Shown here one piece after another: positions 11,373 to 27,057 of a stretch of DNA of 64,000 nt. Position numbers and translations under genes: made by a program. The stretch's first letter is position 1. Every line of letters begins with the position of its first letter. This DNA is from Trichinella spiralis. Lineage: Eukaryota; Nematoda; Enoplea; Trichinellida; Trichinellidae. The stretch spans positions 12,563,394 through 12,627,393 of the forward strand of contig CM012953.1 of NCBI GenBank assembly GCA_000181795.3, read 5' to 3'. The notes under the pieces were generated by a model that ran no database searches, was not told the DNA's origin, and was given only the letters and a program-made list of their open reading frames with translations.

Positions 11373-11903
11373 TTCATTTTTGTTCTAACAAATAAATGTT
11401 CAATATGAAGTAAATTGTATGAATTTTTCACGATACAAGTATTATGTTAATATTTTACAAAAGCAAAAGGAGACAGATACATTTTAAAACCTTTATTAAT
11501 AGCTACAGATTGCTGGTGTTGGTATATTTTATTATATTATCAATATGGCGTTTCTTATAGTCTACGGTTAAATATAATTAGACATATGAATATAAAAAAT
11601 AATTACATGTTTGAGTTTGAATAAATGATGTAAAGTAAATTCAATAATTATGTTTTCCAAAAATTATTTCCTGAGCATCATATACAGTAATCTTACTTTA
11701 TAATCTGTTTTACTGCCAGTGCCTTTTTTAACTTTAATTAGTATAGCTGTTTTAAAGGAAGTGTAAGTAAGATTTTAATAAACAGATCGTATTATACAAT
11801 ATTTATTTTATTTTATTTTATTTATACTTTGCTGTATACTACTTTACTTTATATAAGTTTATTCTATGGTGGAAGTGATCTAATGTTCTAGGCTTTATCT
11901 TTT
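11373..11903. other. Intergenic DNA between TMEM70 and the lipase
   Basis: AT-rich, with a TTTTA repeat near 11807-11830. It contains the TMEM70 poly(A) signal and presumably the lipase promoter. No exon is seen. A TTCTAG just before 11893 could be the acceptor of a 5' UTR intron. Confidence 0.5.
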
Positions 11904-14900
11904 ATGAAGACAATGAAGGCCAATGTCGGGGTGTGGAATTCGAAAAAATTCAGCGTCTCTCGTGATTCTGTTTGTAGCTTAATAGAGAAACTGTTTTATG
12001 AATTTCCCGTGCATCTCAGAAGCTATTCAATTGAAGGCGTATCTTTTGAAAAACACATCTGCGCAGCGATGAACAGTTTACGAGAGGTAAAATCCTCATT
12101 GCACCCCATATGCATGGCGATGAGCAGATTTGACTACGACATTTCAATTGTTGGTAACGGTTACCGCAGTATTGTGACTGTTTTTGATCTCTGTTTGATT
12201 GGTTTATTGCGAAGCTTGTTTAAAATTTCGAAAATTTCTCATCGACGTTGGTTTCGCGCAAGTCGACCAGTGAAAGAGGTAGTCGCATACGCTGAGATTT
12301 TGAGAGTGCTCTGTCAAGCTGTTGACTTAGTGTCGAAATATTTGCCAAAACCAAATTCACACTGTTTGTTTCTAACGAATGTCGATGCGGATGATTTGGA
12401 TCGTTTGATGTCTTCTTTTGAACAATTGGATCAGTCAAATTTTTACGGGAGACAGATTGGATTTCAGGTATAATATACTTTATTTGTTCCTTTTAAGTCT
12501 TACCGTAGTACATTAGGATAGGAAAAGGAAAGTTTGCTACTTTAACATATGATTATTTTTTTAATTTATTTATAAGTGCATTTTTTGGACATGTATTTTT
12601 GTGACAGCTGCTGATATGTTTTAATGATAAAATAGTATTATTGAAATTGATTAAAAATTTGTTCAATGAGTAAGTGTTTTTGAATAATTTCTATTTTAGT
12701 TTTGTAGCTCAGTCAGCAACGTATTTCATGTAATTGGTACAGCTCTTGCTTCCTATAGTACATTGTGGAATCATTCGAACGTATGGTATCGGCGTTATCC
12801 TTCAATTGTTTATTCATGTTGTCGATTTTTGGTTAATCCTGAAAATCGATCCAAGCATATTGCCAAAATTTTTCGCCATTCTGATCTTGAATTGTGCAGA
12901 TCGTTTTGGAGTTTGCTCGAATCTCCAATACTTCGAGTATATTGATTCATGATTTCTAAGGACAATTTGTACATTTATGTTTCACGCAGACACTTCCAAG
13001 CGTTGTTGGGCCAAAACTTGCAGTGAACGAGTTGTATTGTATACAGCCTACAGATATGCTGAGTTTGGAGAAAAAGAACGGCACAATGGTGAACATTCCA
13101 GTACCCAGCGCCTTTAGTGGTCCAAGAAATCTTTGCGTTCGAATTTTGTCACTTCACCGTTGGCCTGGCCTGGTGAAATTTTTTACACCTACGAGGTGGC
13201 GTTCGTATAATTTTAGGTAGCTAACAGCGAGCATTTTATGTTAGATGGGCGAAAAGGGAAAAGACCGGTCCAGTCGTTCCAATTTTCTCGTACTGCATTG
13301 TCACGGAGGTGGCTTTATAGCTACATCTACAAAAACTCACGAAGTATATAATTGCTATTTTGAAAATTTACATTTGTTTAACAATTTCAATTGCCATTGT
13401 TCTTCTTTCTCTCTTCTATACAATAGACGTATTTGAAATTTTGGGCTGCTGAACTGAATTGTCCAATTGTATCTGTTGATTATTCACTAGCTCCAGAAAA
13501 TCCATATCCTAGAGCACTTGAAGAGGCTTTGTACGCATACGCTTGGTGTCTAACGCATGCTGATTTTCTTGGTATTCAAATTGTTTATTCAGTTTGTTTT
13601 TATGTAAAGTGAAATTTATCTAGTATTTTTTTCGAATGATCAATGTCAGGTTGGACTGGAGAATATCTGTGTTTTGCCGGTGAATCAGCAGGCGGTTTGC
13701 TGTTGACATCGACTTGTTTGAAGCTTATCCAATTGGACGTGGCTCGTCTTCCGGATAAATTGGTCACAATTTACACGCCATTTCTGGTTGAATTTGCTCC
13801 ATCGGCATCTCGACTTCTCAGTTTGTTGGATCCATTGATACCATGGGGAATAATGTATCGTTGTTTGTATGGTAATGAATCATTTTATATTTTGGATGTT
13901 GTTTAGATCTGTTAAAAGTGTATCCTTCACTATTATATTATATTATATTATGTTAAGCTTACAAATTTGGAGCACTGACCGATGATCAGCGGTTGGCAGA
14001 AGTTCGAGAAGGTAGAAAGCTTTCGAAATCTGGAATTGAAATCAAGATTTCCTCAGAAGAGTACTTAGGCGAGGAAAATATATTACCGGATAGAGGTGAA
14101 ATTGAGGCAGAAGATACTTTTGCAGCTGAACTGAATTGGACTGAACATATTTCAGAAATTGAAACTCACATGTCAGATTCTAAATACATCCGGCTGTCAA
14201 CTGAGCTGTTCGATCGTGAATTCATCAAATTCTTAAGCATGCACGAAGTAACTGAACCGTCGTTTCATTGTTCGCCTGAAAGTCGACTGGGAAAAAGTGG
14301 AGAAATTCAACGTGATCAGATCGAGTAGACAGACGTTTTTATTTTCAAAAATTCTCCTCGCAAATAACTCCATACAAACGTGTTGTACGTGTTCCACAGG
14401 GAGCCGAATCTTTCCAAGTCGAGATGTGGATCCGTTACGGATAATTTGGTCGAAGTTTGTTCGACAGTTTCGGATATTTTTGTGGAAAATGTGTCTCGCA
14501 TTTTGAAAGATACCACCAACGTTTCGTCTACTGTCGACTGTTCATCGTCGTCCAATGGAAATGATCCAGTGTCGAATCGCAAACGATTGCAGACAAGCAG
14601 CACCAACGACAGCGGAAGTGGCATTTTTGAAGACGGGGATCCGTTGCTTTCACCTTGGCTAGCAACGGACGAGCTGTTGCGCAATTTGCCACCGACGTCG
14701 GTTGTGGTAACTTTGCAGACACTTCAAAATTGATCTGGAAGAAATGATCCACCGCTTTCTTGTGTGAGATAATGATGTGGAATTTTTAGGCTTGTCATCT
14801 GGATCCTCTTTTGGACGATTCTATCAGCTTTTGCAAGAAGCTTCGTCAAGCGAATGTGCCCCACACGTTGGACCTGATTGAATCATTGCCGCATGGATTC

Positions 14901-14990
14901 ATGAATTTGATGTCGTTTAGCAAAGAATGTCGTTTGGCTACTCAGCTCTGTCTTCGGCGTATCAAAGAAACTGTCATCATCAATAAATAA
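11904..14990 (+). CDS. LIPE: Hormone-sensitive lipase
   Basis: Exons: 11904-12467, 12700-12936, 12990-13172, 13245-13343, 13427-13571, 13650-13871, 13958 to about 14230-14320, about 14400-14706 and 14790-14990. The donor of the seventh exon is not resolved. The N-terminal half matches the helical HSL-specific domain. The alpha/beta hydrolase part has the oxyanion motif HGGGF (about residue 348), the nucleophile elbow GESAGG (Ser about 422), and [15 protein letters not shown]. The end carries the acid and base region [11 protein letters not shown] and LPHGFMNL (catalytic Asp and His). Between them lies a long, poorly conserved, Ser- and acid-rich insert, as in the regulatory module of mammalian HSL. 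It would hydrolyse diacylglycerol and other esters during lipid mobilisation. The stop is followed by a 3' end convergent with FTSJ3. Confidence 0.93.
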
Positions 14991-15380
14991 TAAGTTTTAC
15001 AAATTATTTATACATATATAAATATTTTTTAGCATTTTAAAATTGATCTGTAATCTTTATTTGTGAAGTGTGAGTGAGATTATTTTTAAGCTCAAATATT
15101 ATTGTATGCCTTGAAACAGTGCTTTGAATTACTGCTGTGCATTCATTATGTTACGTTATATTATTTATTGTTGTGTTGTTGTTGTTCAAGTTGAAATGCT
15201 GCTCTGAACAATTTTTCATAAGTTCGCAGAGTTTTGTTTATCAGCAAGATTGTTGTTTAAATGAATTTAGTAGAACGATTAAAAAAATGAATGAATGAAT
15301 GAAATTTATTGTTTATATACATGAATGAATCAAGAAAAAAGAACCGTTTTGGATTTTCAAAGAACAACTGCTGTTGTTGT
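14991..15380. other. Convergent 3' intergenic region (lipase / FTSJ3)
   Basis: Both neighbouring genes end here. AATAAA overlaps the lipase stop (14982-14987). A run of AATG repeats occurs near 15288-15301. No gene is seen. Confidence 0.5.
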
Positions 15381-18300
15381 TCAACGTCTCTTTTTTCGTT
15401 TCGAATTATTATTCTTCAAACGGCGGGAATCTTTCTTCATTCTCGGATCGACCATCTTGTAACGTCCAGTAACCCCTTGTGGACGACGCGTACGCTTCCC
15501 AACGAGACCCTTCTTCGCCACAACGTACGTCACCTCCTTCTTCGGGGCCTGCTTACTTTGCTTGTAAATCCTTAAAGTGATTATTATTATTTAAAATCAA
15601 TGCAAATTATCAAATTCAAAATTCATCGGTCACCTTTTCAACTCTTTTCTCTTTTCCACTTCAGTCAAGCCGTCGTTTTCTAAAATACCTTCAACCTTCT
15701 TCTTAGCTTTTTCCATCCTTTTCAAAGCCTAATCGACAGAGCAAAAGAAAAAGCATATATATTATAAAAAAAATTTGTTTAAAGCACACAATTATTTTCT
15801 TTTCAATTAATTACTTTTCTCCTTTTTCGAGCTTTTGCCTCTGCAATTTTTTTAATCGGTCTAGCGTTGATTTCACGCTGTCGTCGTTTGAATTCTTCAA
15901 CGGCTTCCTGCAAAATTATAATTTTAATAAATATATGCATAAAGGAGAAATTTATAAAAAAAACAAAACAAAACATTCTTGCTCACTTTGGTTATTGGTA
16001 AATTTGGATGGTAATGTTTCTTTTCATCTTCCGCAAACCAAGCCGGCAAATTGGTATCGTTGTTCACGAAACGATTGAAACCCGCGTCGATCAAATTTCG
16101 TCTTGTCTTTGTCGAATGAATCCACATTTGTGCAAGTGCCAAACCTTCTGGATCCAACGACTTTTTTTTCTCTGCAAACAAAATCTTACACATAATAATT
16201 TACATATGCATGCAATGATGCATATAATTTACTTCGACCATTTTTCAATTCATTCTCCGTATCGATTTCTTTTTCTTCTTCTAAGTTGAATAAAAATATT
16301 TAAAAAATTAATTCAATCAAATAATTTCAATTCAAATTTATACCTGATAAATCGCTCCAATCGATTTCATCCGATTGTTTCGCCGAAGAATCTTCCACCA
16401 CAGCATCATTTGCCGGTTCCACGGCATTTTCCACTGATTGGAGTAAATCTGCACCACCGTCGTCATCGTCGTTTTCATCTTTTTCCAAAATTGTCGACGC
16501 TACTCGATCCAACTCCTCGTCTTCTTCTTCACTTTCAATATTGTTGAATATATCCTTCAATAAAATACATTTGTACAAATTTTGAAAAAACCAAATCAAC
16601 AATCAATTTTCATTTCATTCAATTTCAATAATTTGCTACAATTTGATAAATTATTACTGCACCCATGTCCGACGATGCTTATGGTGTGACTTACATTTGT
16701 GAACCATCGCTTCATTTTCACCTTTGGATCATCATTCACTTCACTGGCAACAGGTAAAATGGACAAAATATCATCTTTCCTAAATTAATATTCACATTGC
16801 AAAAAGCAGTCGCCAAATTATGAAAAACAGTCGACAAAATAAAAACCCTTCTGAAATTTCATCTTCAACAACGCACAAACTTTCTTCACTGTCCGAATAT
16901 TGGGGCTTGGATGCCTGAAATCTGTTGGCATTATTACAAACAACATTTTCAAAAAAACAACAAAATCCATCACCTTTTCTATTGCATTTTGAATACTGAA
17001 TAAACGTCGATCTTCTTGAATATCCGCAACGTCGTCTTTGATCACCATGTTGTATTCGAGCTTTTTCTTTTGTCGACGTTTCTCTTTAAACTCTTTCTTC
17101 CTCTTCCTGCAAACATTGCAGCAACAATTGTATCGTTTCATTCGTCAAATTTTACATAAAAAAATAATCAACACGTATGCATACTTTTTCGAAACTTTCG
17201 TTTCACTTTTCATCGCTTCTTCCAGTTCGGCGTCGATTTTCGCCTCCTCTTCCGCCTCCGAATCCATCTCACTTTAAATGACAATATTTAAATTTACCAC
17301 CACTATTTAAATATGCAAACAACAGACAACACCCAACTTGTTTTCCAAGTTTGCATCCGACTGCCGTTTCAAGGTTTCGGATTCTGCTTTGAAGTCGGAA
17401 CGAAGCTTGCGACGCCAACTGATCAACTGGCGCAACTCCCGGCGGCCGAGAACTTTCACATCCTCGCAGAGCTGCTTGATTTCGTCGCTAGTGGCCGGAT
17501 GGTCGGCAATTTTCGGATCATCCAGCAACAGTTGATTTGCCCCGCCCAAAATTTCCAAATAATCACTCGAAGTGATAAATTCACCGGCACTGACGCGGTT
17601 GTACAATGTGTCGCAGCCTTCGGCGTAGCCTTCAGCTTTGCGTTTCTGTTTCTCCGGACGAAACAGATTTATTCTACAACAAATCATTTTCATAATAAAT
17701 GAAAAATAATTAACAACAACAACAAATATATATATACTTTGTTTTTTGAGGTTCCAAGTCGAGTTCTTTGAAGACACTTTTGAAGCTCAGAGATACTGTC
17801 GAATCTGCAGGCTTAAAACCCTGACAGACGGCGTATATTTCGGCTGATTCTTGTCTAGACGCTTGGGGTTTCGTCACGTGCACCTACACAATTAATAATG
17901 GATTATTTTAAAAAATTTTCAAACCTTCTTTCCCGCTAGTTTCACTTTGTTGAACAATTTTTTCATCACGTTCACCAATGTAGGATGATCTTTCGAGCGG
18001 AACAGCTTTGTCACGAACCATCCACCAGGACGCAGTATTGCAGAAGCAAGTCTCAAAGCGTGAAGTGTAAGCTGCGCTGAAAATTCACTTGTTTACAAAT
18101 TATTTTATTTTTTTTTCAACAAATATGTTAATTTTCAGAAGGGTGGTATCATTCATCAGCAACAACATTTTTACCTTGCTGAAAGGCGTCGTGATTCCAA
18201 TTTTTTCCAACGTTCGGAGAACCATCGTGAAGAACGCAATCTGCAGTCCAAGTTTTCAGCTCTCTTTTAATTTGACTCAAACAACTTTCTGTAGTAATGT

Positions 18301-18972
18301 CATTTTGTAATGTGATCACATTGTGCAATGCTTTTATGGAAACTAAATCTACGCCTGGAAATAAAGCAAAAAATATTATTTAAATGAAACTGCTATGCAA
18401 TGTCGAACAAAAATTAAAATAAGAAAAAATTTTCAAATGTTCACAAATGCAATCTGTATTTAATGTAAAAATACTCTTTTTAAATAAATTTTTCAAATTT
18501 TCACTTGTATAAATTATAAATTTCATCACAAAAGTACCAATTATCAATCGAGAAACTGGCATATACTGTGAAGCCACTTGAAGCCATCCACCTGGTGCGG
18601 CACATAAATCAACTAAACACGTCGATTTTTCCAAAAATTGAAATTTCTTATTTAAATGAACCAGTTTAAAGGCGGCCCGACTTCTATAACCTAAAAATAT
18701 ACATCGATTAATAAAAAAAAGCAAAACGCAAATTATTATACTTCGCCTCGATTAAACATTAACACCTACGTCAATCTTAACGTAATTTAGCAACATAATC
18801 TAATCTAATCTAATCTTAAGAAAAATTGTATCAAGTGGCCAATTCAAATGTAATCAACGATAAAAATATTATCTCATGAACAAACCAGTGAAATATCAAA
18901 TTACATACCAGCTTGTTTGGCAAGATTGTAATATTTGTCTCGGCGCTGCTTGCCAACCTTCTTTTTCCCCAT
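15381..18972 (-). CDS. FTSJ3: pre-rRNA 2'-O-methyltransferase FTSJ3/Spb1
   Basis: The start [20 protein letters not shown] at 18972 is typical of the family. The FtsJ/RrmJ methyltransferase domain follows: [10 protein letters not shown] (catalytic Lys), [14 protein letters not shown] (SAM site), then [10 protein letters not shown] (catalytic Asp) and [11 protein letters not shown] (catalytic Lys). Next come the DUF3381 region (about 17310-17670), acidic and lysine-rich linkers, and the Spb1 C-terminal domain ([43 protein letters not shown]) ending at 15381. About 12-15 small exons are used; several middle boundaries (16600-17300) are only approximate. The enzyme methylates 25S/28S rRNA in the A loop on pre-60S particles in the nucleolus. 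It works in the same pathway as WDR18 and PES1 in this window. Confidence 0.93.
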
Positions 18973-21102
18973 TATTATCTACAAAAAATTTCAGCTTAAA
19001 ATAACTTAAAAAACAAAATATTTACAGCTATTCAACTAAGTATTTTTTAATATCAACGCACCCCAAAAAATTAGAAAATTCACTATTATTAAAATATGCA
19101 CCAGTCGTACGATGCTGCAAAGAAATTAACAAATTCAACATGAATTTTTATAATAATGAACAATGTGTTAATAATTTCTAATCTTTAATACATCTAAAGA
19201 TTATATTGCCATAAAAAAACAATATCCGCAAGCTTTAACATCTAAATTTTAACGGTACAAAAGTTTTAAAAAATTAAGTAAAAGTAATATTAAATAACTG
19301 CAGGTGAATCAATGTATAAAAATAAAATACTATTTCCTTATATGCATACAGATATTTTGAAAATATGATTAAATGCATTCGAATATAAAAAAATTAATTA
19401 AATTCCTTTCTCTTCAGTTTTTACAGTATCAGTATTGAAAAATCAGGGTCAATTTTTGCAGACGAATTTTTTCTGCCACAAAAACAAAAATAAATAATTT
19501 ATTCATTTTTCAGTTATATTATTTTTATAGTTTTATAAAATGTCGTTTCATTGTGTTAAAGATTTGTAATTATGCTAGGCATATCTATCACTGATTTGCT
19601 GCTGCATGGTTTGTCAGATTTGAAAAGACAATGAAACTATTGTTGTTGTTCAATTTTCGTCATCTTACTTTTTTGATAATATTTGTAATGTTCTTTTAAT
19701 AATTTAGCATAGTTTGTTCAATGCTAGCAAAGTAAAAGTTAGTTAGTGCCACTTGCAACTAAAAATGAAAAAAAACACTTCCTGTTATAGCAGTTATAGT
19801 GCTACAGTAGTTCACACAATATTATGGCAGCATTACTAAATGTGCTAAATCATTGATACTATTCAATGTTTTCAGTTAACATTATAGCTTTGTTCCCTAA
19901 ATTAAATAAAACTGATATCATAAAGATAATTTGCGATAATACACTGCGTAGAACATGCATTTTCTTGATTTAATTCGTTTATTTCTTAATCAGATGAAAT
20001 ATTTTTAAATAAAAGAAATGTGCATATCAGAATAACAGTGTACATTGAACATCCTTCCACGAATAGTTCATTAAATTTCCATAGTTGCTAATCATAGTTG
20101 ACGCCTACTTTTACGTTTTTTATTATCTTGCATTATTCGTGAAACAGTGAAAGAACATAATCTTATTGGTTTTGCAGTTGTTCAACCTGAACAGGTTTCA
20201 ACGAAATGAATATATATGTAACAACATAAATCGTGTAGATAAAGTTTGACTTGCGTTCTTGTATTGTGTTATGTTTTGTTTGCTGTTTTCTGAATAATAA
20301 ATTGTCAATATTACGTGCAAGCATAGTACTTTTATGAGCATAAATAAAGATAACATTTGTGACGAATCAAGTTGCTGTTTAAAGATGAATTTAGTCAATT
20401 TCTTGAATATCAATAAACGTCAGATAGCCTTTGAAGTTTACATTTTTTGAATAAATTGTAGTATTATTTTCATAATTCAACAAATTTATAGCAAAAGTGA
20501 AAATATCTGCGTAATGCTCTATATATATAGTGTAAACTTTTAATAAATAAATATGAAAATAAAATATTCAGATCAAGTTCTTGGTTTTGTGAAAGTTGTT
20601 TTTATCAGAATAATTCACTTCATGATTGCTTGTGCTCAGGTTTGTATCTTTCTACATGCAATAAAACAAAATCATTTAATTTGCAACATTTTGCTATTTT
20701 TGTTGCGAGATAAAGCTTGCTTGTAACAAGAATAAACAGCAGCAGCAATGCTTTGAAATTATAAATGCTTAATAACATTCATCTGTTATTATTTGAAAGT
20801 TTCGAGGCAAATAAATTTGACAAAGTAATGCTTCTTCAAGTGACTGAATTTATTTTTTGAAATTTTGTCTCATGCTTATTTTATTGCTGCAAAAGTTAAT
20901 GCAAAATGAATCCTTGATTGCACGTTTATTTTCTGTTATTAATACGATTGTAATTAATTAATTTAATATTTTCTTCATTTCTGATAAAGTGATGTAATGT
21001 CAGTTCAAACGTTTAAATTAAATCTTTATTCTGACAAAATAATAAAACATGAAAGAAGTTAACAGTCATGACGCATTGATAATATCAAGGATAGAATCAC
21101 GC
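18973..21102. other. AT-rich intergenic DNA
   Basis: About 2.1 kb upstream of FTSJ3 and left of the BEL/Pao fossil. I see no exon, RNA gene or repeat array. Open stretches are short and of AT-rich composition. Confidence 0.5.
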
Positions 21103-23226
21103 TGTTGAGAAATGTTTTCTCAATACCTGCTCATCAGTACCAAAAAACATTGCTCAGTGTACGAAAACAACGGTTGCGCAACGCCAGTTGCACCCCTTGT
21201 TTTTCTCAATGGAAAACAATGGAATAGCAATTAAGCGGTCAAAAGGTCAGCGTCTTGTCATATATCTGCCACACCTCCGGTGGTCAGCTGCTGAAAAGCG
21301 TCAAAGTGAAATGTGGCTAAGAAGTCTAAAAAGATCTGCGAGATCGGTTCTTCCGCCAGCTTCGCGCATTGATCCTTCCATCGGGATTGTACGTCTTGTG
21401 GCAATTCGGACACCAGATGCGGTAGTGCCATCCGAAAACCGGATACAGCGATGTCGAGATTCTTTCCAATTGCCTTCAGTTCTATTAGATGGCCGTTTAG
21501 CTTGTCATGCAGAGCTAGCAGACCTTCCCTTCCTTTGGCGACCTCCTTTGGGACGCTAAAGATCTTGAGGATGTGCGCGTCCAACACGTCCGATACCCGA
21601 TAGAATCGGTCGTGTAATAGTTGCACCACAGCCGGGTAGTTTTCGGCTGCTGTTGTCACGCCGCTGATTGCATGTAGTGCTGCGCCAGCCAAGCAAGATC
21701 GAAGATGCACGAATTTGGTGACATCTTCGAGGTCTTCTCTCCGGTGTACTGCTGCATTAAACTGATCCCAGAAGGCCTTGAATTGGAGGATGTCTCCATC
21801 GAACGTTGGCAATTTTGGGATCGGCCTGGTCGAGTTAGGTTTGTGATTGTTGTTGCTGGTGGCTGGTGGTTGAGCAGTTTCGGTCGGCGATGATGTTTCA
21901 GCAGTTGCCAGCAATTCGTCGGCTTGACGTTGTATGGTCTTGAGCTTGTCAATTAGCTCGTCGAATTCGATCATTGCTGCGTCTCTTTCTTCCTCCGGCA
22001 TGCTATCCAGGTGACGTTGCCGTGAATCGAAGAAGAGTTGTGTTATGCGTCCCAATGTTCCAGTTACTTCGCGGATGGCTTCTATGTCAGTCGGTCAAGC
22101 GCAAAGCCCTTGCAGTCGATCCATCCAATAATTCAGTGCCGATCCTTCGGAGTCATACGTCCTGATTCGGCTCTTCTGACTGGTCATGTTTCTGGACGAG
22201 TCGTCTGGGGAGGATGTTTGATCGCTGGTTGTATCCATAGGTCGCTGGTTCGACTCCGGCCCATTTTTTAATTGGTCGTGAGCTCTCAAGATTGCCGAGT
22301 GTGACAATGGAAAGATACCGGTGCAACGACACAGCAAGTGGGGTGAATCATCTGGTGCGAAGATGACGATATCAACAACGCCTGACTACTCAACTATGGA
22401 GACGGTGGAAACAAGAATACATCACAACCTTTGCTCCACGTAAAAAATGGCGTAAAACCGGTCAAGAGCCCAGAGTGGGAGATATTGTGTTGGTGCATGA
22501 ACCCGGTACAACTTGGAGCAAGTGGCTGATCGGTAGAATCACGGATATTCATCCCAGTGAAGATGGTGTAATCAGATCAGTAACGGTGAAGACTAAACAA
22601 GGCGCCGTGACCCGGTCAGCCAGATCACTCCGCCTGGTGGAATCATCCAGTGATGCATTACAATCCGGTTCACATTTGGGGGGTGGGAGGTGTTGAGAAA
22701 TCTTTTCTCAATACCTGCTCATCAGTACCAAAAAACATTGCTCAGTGTACGAAAACAACGGTGACGTAACACCAGCCGCTTCCCTTGTTTTTCTCAATGG
22801 AAAGCAATGGAATAGCAATTAAGCGGTCAAAAGATCAGCGACTTGTCATGTATCTGCCACAACTCCGGTGATCAGCTGCTGAAAAAGCGTCAAAGTGAAA
22901 TGTGGCTGACAGCGTGGCTGTTCAGACGAGGCGAAGCCGCACAGTACAAACCACTGCACAACCATCCCGGTTGCTGAATTGCTTTTCGAAGATTTAGGCC
23001 ACAGAAGCGGAGTGAGGTCAAGAAAAAGATATAAATACGAGTGAGGAGGGAGGAGAGAAGATTACACGATTTCCAAGATTACACGGAACACGCCGTCTCG
23101 AAGACCGTCTGAACCATTTTCTCTCGCTATATCATTGTTGTTACTCACTGTTTATTCTGAATAAATCAAAACTTAGTCACACCCGCTGTCGTTGATTTCC
23201 TATAATTAATCTATACAGTCTACTAC
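21103..23226 (+). mobile_element. Broken BEL/Pao LTR retrotransposon fossil
   Basis: Two LTR-like copies beginning TGTTGAGAAA lie at 21103-21317 (short copy) and from 22691 to roughly 23226. They share about 214 bp at roughly 92% identity by eye, so the insertion is not recent. The second copy has TATAAATA near 23030 and AATAAA near 23160. A purine tract directly precedes it (about 22676-22690), as expected for a 3' LTR. A Gag-like segment of the DUF1759 family (about 21320-22055) lies on the minus strand. On the same strand is a TGG-led stretch (22247-22263) complementary to a tRNA 3' end, like a primer-binding site. A DUF5641/integrase C-terminal segment (about 22390-22696) lies on the plus strand. 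Protease, reverse transcriptase, RNase H and integrase core are absent. The element is heavily rearranged, with several breaks, and is not functional. The right end is approximate and no target duplication was recognised. Confidence 0.85.
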
Positions 23227-25044
23227 AAAAGAGATCTTCAAGTTCAAAACAAAAAATCCCTAACACACACTATTTGTTACCAAACATTAAAAATTTTATT
23301 TTATTTCACTTAAAGTTTCGAAATATATAACCAATAAATAAGACAAGTGTTGCGTACAACGTTTACTCGATCGAACACGAAACACACACACCACGCTAGC
23401 TAACTAACTAATTATTTTTTTATATCAACAACCATACTGTTTGTGGGTTAATAATGAGTAGGTATCAATCATCAATTAAGTACAGTATGACGGTTCCGCT
23501 ACACAAGTAATACTTTCTTCTTTGAAGTAAACATGGTGGATTAATAAAAAACACTTAAAAAGTTCGATAGCGAATTCAATGTTTTACTGAAAATAATCCG
23601 AAGCATACTGTAGATATGTTATTTTTGAAGGACAAACACATCAGTGATATTTGAAACTCAAGATCGACTCATTAAAGGAAATGCTTCGTGTCCTTGACCT
23701 TTTGTGAATGGAAGCCCTTTGGAAGTTTAATTGAACAAAGAAGAGCCAACGATTATTTTTTCTCCTTTCAACTTTTGTAGAACTTTCCTTACGTTAACAG
23801 TTCAAATTGACAAGCATTTGAAAATGCTATTGCTAATTACAAAATTATGTTTCAAGTAACATAATAACCAAAGATGAATCATTTACATCAAATAATTTCA
23901 CTATTAACCTTCGGACAAGTTGCCAGATGTAATAGCAAAATTTGCATGAAAAACATCATAAATATCACGTTACACTACTGAACAATGCTTGAGAACGTGA
24001 AATAAATAGACGCGGTTTTTATCAACTTGAGATAATTGTTAATTTGCTTTTTTCTTGTCAATGCTTTACATCGTCGTATAAATTTAAATGTAGAAACATC
24101 CATTTTGACAAAGCGTATTTCATGGACGGATCAGAATCAAGATCAAATGGTCGACATATTATTGATTGAGCCTCTTTTTCAGTGTTCAAAGCGTCGAATC
24201 TAGTAAAGTGTTACTGATGAACAAGCTGCCAGTGAATAATTTATCTGAAAAAATTTTTACTACACTTCAACAGCATAAAACATTGACAGTATTCAAAAAA
24301 GAATCAAAAATGTAAAAGATCACAAATAAAAACTACAAATCCATATGCACATGCAAAATTAAACATGCGATGATATAATCAAAAAATGTGAAAAAAAAAA
24401 CTGAATTTGACATAGGAATTATGGGGTAAGTTTGAAAATAAATTTGATACGACAAACTCATTTGATGTTTTCATTGCATTTTAAAATATAAACATATTTC
24501 AAACGAAAATTGCAATATTTCGCTTTCCTACTGCATTTACCATACATTAGAAAATTTCATTTATATAAAATGATAAACAACTCATTTTTTCTTGTTTCTG
24601 TTTTTAAAAGAATTACGATTTTCAATTCTGGCATTGACTAAAATAAATAATACTATAACAATTCGCACAAAACTTTTCTGTGAAATCAAAATACAAAATC
24701 GTTGTTAAAAAACTTAAATATATTAAACCAGAAAAATTGTTTAAATTCACAAACACTAAAAGGCCGCAGCTTTTGTCAAAAAACACGTTTAATTTCGTTA
24801 TTAGCTCTGCTGATATCAAAGTTATGCAGCGTCATGTCATTGATTCAAAGAACAACACAAAGCCAATTTATTCAATATATTTAAACCGCCACCACAAAGT
24901 TAAATGTTAAATGCTTAAATATTAACTTTTGAAAAATTGTACGCATTTATGCGTACAGTTATTTATTACTAATACTATTATTATTATAAATTATGAAGAT
25001 AACACACATGATTATAAATATGATTATTATAAATAATAGGATCT
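23227..25044. other. AT-rich intergenic DNA left of histone H3.3
   Basis: I see no gene. A short open stretch near 24680-24910 has AT-driven composition and is rejected. The right end is the H3.3 3' UTR. Confidence 0.5.
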
Positions 25045-26958
<1,914 letters not shown>

Positions 26959-27057
26959 TCAGTTTTAAACGCGCAATCGATTTAATATAGTTTAAGCGAT
27001 AAGCCAATAAGAAAGCGCTGATACCGTCGTGACCGAGGTGGACCACAGATTGCCATT
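26959..27057 (-). CDS. Possible unrecognised terminal exon
   Basis: A roughly 100-base island, clearly less AT-rich than its surroundings, is open on the minus strand and ends in TAA. It is preceded by TGTAACGTAG, a plausible acceptor. The translation includes WQSVVHLGHDG and ISAFLLAYRLNYIKS, which looks protein-like, with a short hydrophobic helix. I do not recognise the family and find no certain upstream exon. A second less AT-rich patch at about 27470-27600 might supply one. The other frames are also partly open, so this could be a regulatory island instead. Confidence 0.25.

Noticed and set aside
22238-22265. tRNA-like T arm (GGTTCGACTCC)
   Set aside because: No cloverleaf can be folded around it; it lies in the BEL/Pao fossil and fits a primer-binding site complement.
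24680-24910. Lysine-rich 76-codon open stretch
   Set aside because: AT-rich composition produces Lys/Asn/Ile codons; no homology or splice context.
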